This document shows positions 16,471 to 20,223 of a DNA stretch of 20,223 bases, in pieces. Positions within the stretch are counted from its first letter, which is position 1, and each line of letters starts with the position of its first letter. The stretch is taken from the IMG/VR virus record IMGVR_UViG_3300021368_000033, positions 1 to 20,223 of that record, one strand, 5' to 3'. The translations under genes were made by a program, and so were the position numbers. This DNA comes from a virus. The notes under the pieces are model-generated. The model had not been told where the DNA came from and ran no database searches. It was given only the letters and a program-made list of their open reading frames with translations.

Positions 16471-16829
16471 TGCCCAGTCTATCTGATAAGACAGAAATAG
16501 GTTTACCTATAAAGAATCTATTAGGTCTTATTGGAGCAACAGCAACTGCTGTCTGGGCATACTTTGGTATTATTGAAAGATTAAATACCATTGAAACTAG
16601 ACAGACGTTATTTGAAGCTGATCTAGTTAAGGCAGCAGATCAAACACCAGTAGATCAGGAACAGTTTATGTTATTAGAATTTATCTCTGGTCAAGTAGAA
16701 GGTGTGGTAGAAGATTTAGAAAACATGGCACATAACAAAGTAAACATTATGAGATTACAAACAGATATGGAAAAAGCCTTATCAGATATAGAGGCTTTAA
16801 AGGATAAAATTAGAAACAATGGTCATTAA
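16470..16829 (+). CDS. Single-TM coiled-coil membrane protein (inner-membrane spanin-like or holin-associated)
   Basis: A 119-residue protein with one hydrophobic segment near the N-terminus (residues about 16-35, 'NLLGLIGATATAVWAYFGII') followed by a long charged helical region likely to form a coiled coil. An N-terminal membrane anchor with a periplasmic coiled coil is the plan of Rz-type inner-membrane spanins. The last codons overlap the start of a small exported protein in another frame, also reminiscent of Rz/Rz1. However, that partner lacks a lipobox, so a spanin function is only a hypothesis. It starts at TAATG with no clear ribosome site, coupled to the preceding gene, and opens the lysis cassette. 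Confidence 0.6.
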   Translation: MPSLSDKTEIGLPIKNLLGLIGATATAVWAYFGIIERLNTIETRQTLFEADLVKAADQTPVDQEQFMLLEFISGQVEGVVEDLENMAHNKVNIMRLQTDMEKALSDIEALKDKIRNNGH

Positions 16830-17034
16830 AACAGTCATAGCATTACTACTATTTAGTCAAGGAGTATTAATTGAACATACTGTTATGCCTACAGTTCACG
16901 ACTGTCTTAAAGCCAAAAGAGAAATGTTAAGAAATATGTCAGATTCTGTACAAATTACTTGTGCTGAAGTTGAAGCAGAGATCCAAGTTATCCAAGGAAA
17001 AGAATTTATAAAGTCAATACAAAAGACATCTTGA
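16819..17034 (+). CDS. Small exported two-cysteine protein, unknown function
   Basis: A 71-residue protein with a hydrophobic N-terminus (residues 1-15, 'MVIKTVIALLLFSQG') fitting a signal peptide or anchor, then a mature part containing Cys29 and Cys48 spaced by a Lys/Arg-rich helix ('HDCLKAKREMLRNM', 'ITCAEVEAEIQ'). The two Cys could form a periplasmic disulfide. No lipobox is present. It overlaps the end of the TM-coiled-coil gene by 11 bases in a different frame and ends in TGATG, which could restart translation at 17034. Small proteins of this layout are common near the lysis genes of marine phages, but I know no demonstrated function. Confidence 0.55.
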   Translation: MVIKTVIALLLFSQGVLIEHTVMPTVHDCLKAKREMLRNMSDSVQITCAEVEAEIQVIQGKEFIKSIQKTS

Positions 17035-17084
17035 TGTTGAATCCTGGTCAGAATAATATAAACCCTTTACACACTAATTTACAG

Positions 17085-17090
17085 AAAGGG
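17085..17090 (+). promoter_or_regulatory. Ribosome binding site AAAGGG selecting the start at 17097
   Basis: AAAGGG, six bases before the ATG at 17097, within a purine run. It favours that start over ATG 17034 or TTG 17031, which lack an upstream purine-rich site and could only be reached by coupling through TGATG. Confidence 0.5.
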
Positions 17091-17096
17091 AAAGAT

Positions 17097-17249
17097 ATGA
17101 CAGCCGCTGAAGCTCACACTATTGCAAAAGAATATAAAGAAATGAAGATTAACTATCATATGTTGCTTGACAAATACGAAGCTAAATGTGAAGAATTAAC
17201 ACAGAAAAGAAAAGAATTAATGGAACTGAAATATCAGAAGAAACCATGA
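17097..17249 (+). CDS. Small helical (coiled-coil) protein, unknown function
   Basis: A 50-residue protein from ATG 17097, MTAAEAHTIAKEYKEMKINY, almost wholly charged and helical ('MLLDKYEAKCEELTQKRKELM'). I chose this start because an AAAGGG site precedes it and because the sequence from here has the compact look of a complete helical hairpin. The same frame is open back to ATG 17034 (TGATG overlap with the previous stop), which would add 21 low-complexity residues. It ends in ATGA overlapping the next gene. Similar short proteins occur in marine phage lysis regions, but I cannot name a role. Confidence 0.5.
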   Translation: MTAAEAHTIAKEYKEMKINYHMLLDKYEAKCEELTQKRKELMELKYQKKP

Positions 17250-17440
17250 CCTTAGATACAGAAAAACTAGCAAACCTTGATAAGCAGGTAGCTGTTATTT
17301 CTGAACGCCTAAACACAATTCAAAACAACCACTTATATCATATTGAAAAAGATATGAACATGATTAAGAGAGTACTCTGGAGCGTTGGCTTCTTAGTATT
17401 CTCTAATTTACTCGGTATAATTATCTCTATAGTATATTAG
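17246..17440 (+). CDS. XhlA-like small membrane protein, lysis cassette
   Basis: A 64-residue protein with a helical N-terminus ('LDKQVAVISERLNTIQNN', coiled-coil-like) and one C-terminal transmembrane segment (about residues 43-63, 'VLWSVGFLVFSNLLGIIISI'). This order matches XhlA-type haemolysin/holin-associated proteins, which sit in the cytoplasmic membrane beside holin and endolysin genes and help permeabilisation. It overlaps the previous gene by four bases (ATGA) and lies two bases before the next. With a lysozyme and a 3TM-type holin downstream, it may modulate holin timing. The match is architectural, not based on a specific residue motif. Confidence 0.55.
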   Translation: MTLDTEKLANLDKQVAVISERLNTIQNNHLYHIEKDMNMIKRVLWSVGFLVFSNLLGIIISIVY

Positions 17441-17442
17441 GT

Positions 17443-17649
17443 ATGAAGGTATACCTAATTCTGATTGCTTGTTTGCAGTCAATATATACTCCTTTGGAGG
17501 AAGTATGTATAGCAGAACCCCTATCACAACAGTTCGATACAGTTCCACAGTGTCTTGCATATGTGGATAATTTTAAATATACTTTGAGAGAAGAAAAGGA
17601 TTTGTTTATTACAGGATTTTGTACGACAAAAGATTATAATGTATACTGA
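17443..17649 (+). CDS. Small exported cysteine-rich protein next to lysozyme
   Basis: A 68-residue protein with a very short hydrophobic start ('MKVYLILIACLQSIY') and four Cys (10, 22, 37, 60). 'LIAC' at residues 7-10 fits a lipobox, but a nine-residue leader would be unusually short for a lipoprotein, so simple export or membrane tethering is equally possible. The pattern 'CxxY...FCTTK' near the end recurs in small proteins of marine phages. It overlaps the lysozyme gene by 11 bases in another frame. If the Cys is lipidated, it could act as an outer-membrane spanin partner to the TM-coiled-coil protein; this is speculative. Confidence 0.5.
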   Translation: MKVYLILIACLQSIYTPLEEVCIAEPLSQQFDTVPQCLAYVDNFKYTLREEKDLFITGFCTTKDYNVY

Positions 17650-18058
17650 TTTAAAAGAGAGGATTAAAGAGCATGAAGGATATTGTGAAACTGTTTACAA
17701 AGATACACTGGGATTTGAAACTGGTGGGTATGGACATAAGATCATACCTGGTGAAGATATACCGACAGACAGAGATGGATGGGATGCTCTATTCGAGAGT
17801 GATTTTCAAAATGCAGTTAATGGCGCTGAGAGGATTCTTGATGGCTATGATATTAATAACACAGCTAGGGAAGTTATTATTGAGATGGTGTTCCAAATGG
17901 GTGAAGGTGGTGTATCTAAATTTAAGAACGCTTTATCTAACCTTAAAGAACAAAGGTATTCGGAATGTGCAGCAGAAATGTTGAACAGCAGGTGGGCAAA
18001 TCAAACACCCAACAGGGCAAAATCTCTAGCATCAATAATGGAGAACTCAAATGCTTAA
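17639..18058 (+). CDS. Endolysin: T4-type lysozyme (GH24)
   Basis: A 139-residue muramidase cutting the MurNAc-GlcNAc bond of peptidoglycan. The catalytic triad pattern of T4 lysozyme is clear: Glu13 in 'KEHEG', Asp22 in 'YKDTLG' and Thr28 in 'ETGGYGH' (T4 Glu11, Asp20, Thr26). The C-terminus 'SRWANQTPNRAKSLASIM' matches the T4 'NQTPNRAK' helix. The length is slightly under T4 lysozyme (164 aa). There is no signal peptide, so it should wait in the cytoplasm for a holin, consistent with the holin gene that overlaps its end by eight bases. This is the only recognisable muralytic enzyme in the window. Confidence 0.95.
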   Translation: MYTDLKERIKEHEGYCETVYKDTLGFETGGYGHKIIPGEDIPTDRDGWDALFESDFQNAVNGAERILDGYDINNTAREVIIEMVFQMGEGGVSKFKNALSNLKEQRYSECAAEMLNSRWANQTPNRAKSLASIMENSNA

Positions 18059-18434
18059 CTTACTCGGACCTGTCGCTGGAGCAGTCTTTAAAACTATTGA
18101 TAAAGTTGTCGATAATAAGGGAGAGGCTGACAAACTTAAAGCAAAAGTACAAGAAAAGATTATCGCAGGAGAACTAGCAGAGCTAGAAGGTGCTGCGAAA
18201 ACAATACAAATAGAAGCACAGGGAGGATTCTTACAAAGAAACTGGCGACCAATTATGATGTTGGTCTTTGCTGGTTTAATGGTAGCTCATTGGTTTGGGT
18301 TTACTGCACCAAACATTCCAGAGTCTGTACAGAACTCCCTACTTAACATTATCCTAGTGGGGATAGGAGGTTATACAGTTGGAAGATCAGCAGAGAAAGT
18401 CGCAGACAAATTTAATACCAATAAAAAGGGGTAG
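18051..18434 (+). CDS. Holin, 3TM/GTA-holin type
   Basis: A 127-residue protein with an amphipathic N-terminal helix, a charged helical segment (residues 20-58), 'FLQRNWRPIMMLVFAGLMV' entering a membrane segment (66-84) and a second one (about 95-112, 'NSLLNIILVGIGGYTVGRS'). The 'xxNWRPxxM' entry and the 'GGYxxGRSxEK' exit are characteristic of holins of the GTA_holin_3TM family. It would form lesions that let the lysozyme reach the wall. GGAG in the lysozyme's last codons supplies its ribosome site, and the two reading frames overlap by eight bases. Its own 3' end contains the start and ribosome site of the metallophosphoesterase gene. Confidence 0.85.
   Translation: MLNLLGPVAGAVFKTIDKVVDNKGEADKLKAKVQEKIIAGELAELEGAAKTIQIEAQGGFLQRNWRPIMMLVFAGLMVAHWFGFTAPNIPESVQNSLLNIILVGIGGYTVGRSAEKVADKFNTNKKG
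18365..18370 (+). promoter_or_regulatory. Ribosome binding site AGGAGG deciding a TTG start
   Basis: A perfect AGGAGG lies within the holin coding sequence, eight bases before the TTG at 18379. No ATG or GTG exists in the downstream frame before the conserved phosphoesterase core, so this site fixes the unusual start of the metallophosphoesterase. Confidence 0.75.
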
Positions 18435-19191
18435 GGGTAGACCTAGGAAAGGTGAAAGTACCCCTTCTACGGCTCTTAAAACAGGAAAAAACGATAGAAT
18501 TTTGGTCATCTCTGACCTTCATGTGCCTTATCATCATCCTGATAGTTATAGGTTCTTGGAGTCTTTGGCTGCTAAGTATAATCCTACGAATGTCATTCAT
18601 ATCGGAGACGAAATGGATTGGCACTCAATTAATGTTTCTCACGTAATCAATCCAGATTTACCATCACCTGCTGATGAACTAGAGATCGGTAGATATCACA
18701 TGAAGAAGCTAGAAGCTATGTTCCCTGTCATGACTATACTAGAATCTAATCATGGTTCTATGGTCCTAAGACGTGCTATGGCAAAGGGTATGTCTAAGTT
18801 CTTTTTGAAAGACTACAATGAGATACTAGATGTAGGTCATGGTTGGCAGTGGAAAGAATCACACTGGGAAGAAACTGCTATGGGTAGAGTTTACTTTGCA
18901 CATCAAGTATCTAAGAACATTGTGAAGGCAGTACAGATGATGTCTGCTTCGGTAGTTCAAGGACACTATCATACTCAGTCAAACATAGAGTATGTTGGTA
19001 ATGACTTCCATTTAAACTGGGGTATGTCTGTTGGTTGTTTAGTTGATAAGAAGTCTATGGCTATGGCTTACATGAAAGTAAACATGGCAAAGCCAATCTT
19101 ATCTTGTGGTGTCATCACTAATGGTGTACCATCCATAGTTCCAATGTTATTGAGGAAGGATGGTTCATGGGATGGCAAAGTATACGTCTAA
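18379..19191 (+). CDS. Calcineurin-like metallophosphoesterase with N-terminal AT-hook-like motif, TTG start
   Basis: A 270-residue protein. Metal-binding motifs are in order: Asp46-x-His48 ('ISDLHVP'), Gly76-Asp77 ('IGDEMDWH'), Asn124-His125 ('ESNHGS'), His175 and His196-x-His198 ('GHYHTQ'). It should be a two-metal phosphatase or nuclease; the substrate is unknown (related phage enzymes are annotated as metallophosphatase). Residues 17-25, RGRGRPRKG, form an AT-hook-like DNA-binding motif, so the N-terminal tail may tether the enzyme to AT-rich DNA. The start is TTG 18379, supported by AGGAGG eight bases upstream; it overlaps the holin gene by 56 bases in another frame. The motif's codons mostly follow the holin stop, so they are not simply a shadow of holin coding. 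Confidence 0.88.
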   Translation: MEDQQRKSQTNLIPIKRGRGRPRKGESTPSTALKTGKNDRILVISDLHVPYHHPDSYRFLESLAAKYNPTNVIHIGDEMDWHSINVSHVINPDLPSPADELEIGRYHMKKLEAMFPVMTILESNHGSMVLRRAMAKGMSKFFLKDYNEILDVGHGWQWKESHWEETAMGRVYFAHQVSKNIVKAVQMMSASVVQGHYHTQSNIEYVGNDFHLNWGMSVGCLVDKKSMAMAYMKVNMAKPILSCGVITNGVPSIVPMLLRKDGSWDGKVYV

Positions 19192-19462
19192 AGATAAAAA
19201 ATATTTTAAGAAGATCATCCAAGAAGGATGTTGTGTTCCAGGTTGTATGTCTAATTCACCAATGAATGTTCATCATCTACGTGGTAGCCAGGTTCAACAT
19301 CAAAGATCTAATCAGCTTGTAGTACCATTGTGTTTTGAACACCATTCGGATCTGACATGGGGTAAGTATAAACCAGAACACAGGTTTTGGGAACATCATA
19401 GTTTTGATGCTGTGGAATATGCTAATGAACTGTACCAGAAGTACGTGTCTGAACGACACTAA
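19160..19462 (+). CDS. Ref/DUF968-type HNH nuclease
   Basis: A 100-residue protein with 'CCVPGC' (residues 24-29), 'NVHHLRG' (36-42), 'LVVPLCFEHHSDLTWG' (53-68) and 'EHRFWEHH' (73-80). The paired Cys and the HH...N...HH arrangement fit the zinc-stabilised beta-beta-alpha metal fold of small Ref/DUF968 HNH nucleases, as encoded by P1 (Ref) and other phages. Possible roles are cleavage of recombination or packaging intermediates. The start is ATG 19160 or 19172; GAGG and AAGG just upstream do not clearly choose between them. It overlaps the metallophosphoesterase end by 32 bases. Its own end overlaps, tail to tail, a - strand gene. Last gene of the + strand module. Confidence 0.72.
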   Translation: MVHGMAKYTSKDKKYFKKIIQEGCCVPGCMSNSPMNVHHLRGSQVQHQRSNQLVVPLCFEHHSDLTWGKYKPEHRFWEHHSFDAVEYANELYQKYVSERH

Positions 19463-19655
19463 GTTCTTTCATACGTTCTTTAATAGCATCTGAGGAAGCG
19501 TTCTTCTTGATCTTTTTGCCTGATAGCGAAGCTGCCATGATGGCATATGCTGCAAAAATAGTATCGGTATCATAACCGAACTGCTTGAGATAGACACTGT
19601 AATCATTGAGTGTGTCTACCAATTCGTCTAGTTCTCCTTTAACAATCATTGTCAT
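19422..19655 (-). CDS. Hypothetical 77-aa protein, opposite strand
   Basis: A 77-residue protein, MTMIVKGELDELVDTLNDYS..., with an acidic helical N-terminal half, a hydrophobic 'TIFAAYAIMAASLSG' segment near residues 32-46 and a basic, Lys-rich tail. No known motif. The balanced composition and amphipathic pattern look like real coding rather than an antisense shadow, and about 190 of its 234 bases lie outside the opposing nuclease gene. The last 41 bases overlap that gene in antisense. GAAAGAG upstream is a weak ribosome site. It lies downstream of ssb on the same strand, separated by a structured 158-bp gap, so it may be the end of the leftward early transcript. Confidence 0.5.
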   Translation of the reverse strand: MTMIVKGELDELVDTLNDYSVYLKQFGYDTDTIFAAYAIMAASLSGKKIKKNASSDAIKERMKELSVVQTRTSGTVH

Positions 19656-19675
19656 TAACTCTTTCTATCATTTGT

Positions 19676-19748
19676 AGGGTGCTAATACTAGGAGATATAC
19701 ACAAACAATATGTCCTTTCTTCTTAACTATAGTTTGTACTAGCACCCT
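19676..19748. repeat. Long inverted repeat with 13-bp arms between ssb and the 77-aa gene
   Basis: AGGGTGCTAATAC (19676-19688) is the inverted complement of GTACTAGCACCCT (19736-19748) with one mismatch; the outer nine pairs are perfect. Inside lie a second inverted pair, ACAAAC (19701-19706) and GTTTGT (19732-19737), and a 10-bp palindrome AACTATAGTT (19725-19734). On the - strand this would fold in the leader about 20 bases before the 77-aa start. No T-run follows either arm, so it is not a simple terminator. Confidence 0.6.
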
Positions 19749-19751
19749 GTA

Positions 19752-19803
19752 TTCCCCAACAGCCTAGCTAGGCGAAGGTTTTACCTTACATAACGAGGGG
19801 GAA
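19752..19803. other. Compact structured element downstream of ssb (multi-hairpin)
   Basis: TTCCCC (19752-19757) pairs with GGGGAA (19798-19803), enclosing the perfect palindrome GCCTAGCTAGGC (19762-19773) and the hairpin AAGGT-TTT-ACCTT (19775-19787), a three-way-junction-like layout. Alternatively CTGT (19747-19750) and ACAG (19759-19762) close a loop whose CCCC could pair with the GGGG as a pseudoknot. On the + strand the outer stem is followed by ACTTTT, so a weak late-operon terminator is possible. Function is unknown; it matches no riboswitch or tRNA that I can recognise. Confidence 0.4.
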
Positions 19804-19813
19804 ACTTTTAAAA

Positions 19814-20218
19814 CTAAAATGGTATATCACTAGGGATATCGTCATCTGGTAAGTCGTCAGATGACTGCTGTTTAGCTTCACCTTTGGTACTTACCATCTT
19901 CATGATACCCATTCTAGGGATAATGATAGAAGTATTATAACGCTTGTTACCATTACTATCTGTGTAGTCAGATACATCTATCTCACCTTCGAGATATAAC
20001 ATTGTACCTTTCTTCACATAGTTCTTGATAGTCTGTGTTAGATTAGGATCAAAGGTAGTAACCTTGTGCCAAGTAGTTTTCTCTTGCCACGTACCATCTT
20101 TGGTCTTGATCTTCTTTGAAGTTGCCAGGCTAAAGTTAGCAAACTCATCACCCTTGCTGGTAGCTTTGATCTCTGGATCTGTACCCAATCTACCTACTAG
20201 TATTACTCTGTTAATCAT
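19814..20218 (-). CDS. ssb: Single-stranded DNA-binding protein (bacterial SSB type)
   Basis: A 134-residue protein: OB-fold domain (residues 1 to about 108) starting MINRVILVGRLGTDPEI, with 'FANFSLATS', 'WQEKTTWHKVTTF' (Trp44 and Trp50, the latter equivalent to E. coli SSB Trp54) and 'KKGTMLYLEGEIDVSDYTD'. A short linker is followed by the acidic tail 'SDDLPDDDIPSDIPF', the partner-binding tip found in bacterial SSBs. It coats single-stranded DNA at phage replication forks and could recruit host replication and repair proteins through that tail, unlike the unrelated T7 gp2.5. The ATG lies five bases from the window edge, so its ribosome site and promoter are not visible. It marks the replication module on the - strand. 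Confidence 0.95.
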   Translation of the reverse strand: MINRVILVGRLGTDPEIKATSKGDEFANFSLATSKKIKTKDGTWQEKTTWHKVTTFDPNLTQTIKNYVKKGTMLYLEGEIDVSDYTDSNGNKRYNTSIIIPRMGIMKMVSTKGEAKQQSSDDLPDDDIPSDIPF

Positions 20219-20223
20219 ATTAC

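Noticed and set aside
17031-17062. Possible sigma70 promoter: TTGATG (17031-17036), 17-base gap, TAATAT (17054-17059)
   Set aside because: Each box matches only four of six bases, and such matches are frequent by chance in this AT-rich DNA; no other evidence of an internal promoter.
17673-17984. 103-codon + strand frame overlapping the lysozyme
   Set aside because: The overlapping frame holds the complete GH24 catalytic pattern; this one is a shadow without a recognisable protein pattern.
19740-19803. Possible tRNA or attachment-site remnant in the structured gap
   Set aside because: No T-loop GGTTCGAATCC-like segment, acceptor pairing or anticodon arm could be fitted, and no integrase is visible.

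Overview
The window looks like about 20 kb of a small, AT-rich marine podovirus (short-tailed, T7-like virion architecture). The best guess is a Pelagibacter (SAR11)-type phage or a relative such as the HTVC010P group. That rests on low GC, densely packed and overlapping genes, a T7-type order of virion genes (capsid, tail tube A, tail tube B, three internal virion proteins, gp17-type fibre) and several small proteins that I associate with marine phages. No host gene, tRNA, integrase, transposon or CRISPR array is visible.

Layout. 1-975: the 3' end of the major capsid gene and a small capsid-associated protein, closed by a strong hairpin terminator at 983-1004, where T7 has its terminator after gene 10. 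1009-10441: tail tube A and B proteins and three internal (ejection) virion proteins, joined by one-base TAATG overlaps or directly abutting. 10441-16470: the host-recognition region. A gp17-like fibre has a 23-unit heptad repeat but no obvious receptor-binding tip. It is followed by eight small genes: a beta-rich structural protein, two proteins with an MAYIG anchor, a tiny accessory protein and four tandem C1q/TNF-like jelly-roll paralogues, then a small conserved accessory protein. 16470-18434: lysis cassette with a single-TM coiled-coil protein, two small cysteine-containing exported proteins, a small coiled-coil protein, a C-terminal-TM (XhlA-like) protein, a GH24 lysozyme and a 3TM-type holin. 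18379-19462: a metallophosphoesterase that starts at TTG inside the holin gene and carries an AT-hook-like motif, then a Ref/HNH-type nuclease. All of these are on the + strand and form the late module.

19422-20218 is on the - strand: a hypothetical 77-aa gene that overlaps the nuclease gene tail to tail, a 158-bp non-coding stretch rich in inverted repeats, and a bacterial-type SSB. This marks the convergence of the late module with a leftward replication (early) module that continues beyond the window.

How it works together: the capsid and tail genes build a short-tailed virion, and the three internal proteins are expected to form the DNA-ejection conduit. The fibre and its array of interchangeable small tip proteins probably carry host specificity. 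The lysis cassette releases progeny. The most distinctive feature is the split, modular receptor-binding array at 11842-16470, which reads like a cassette series of short anchor peptides fused to different jelly-roll heads. Assignments come from reading protein motifs, gene order and known families; no database search was possible.
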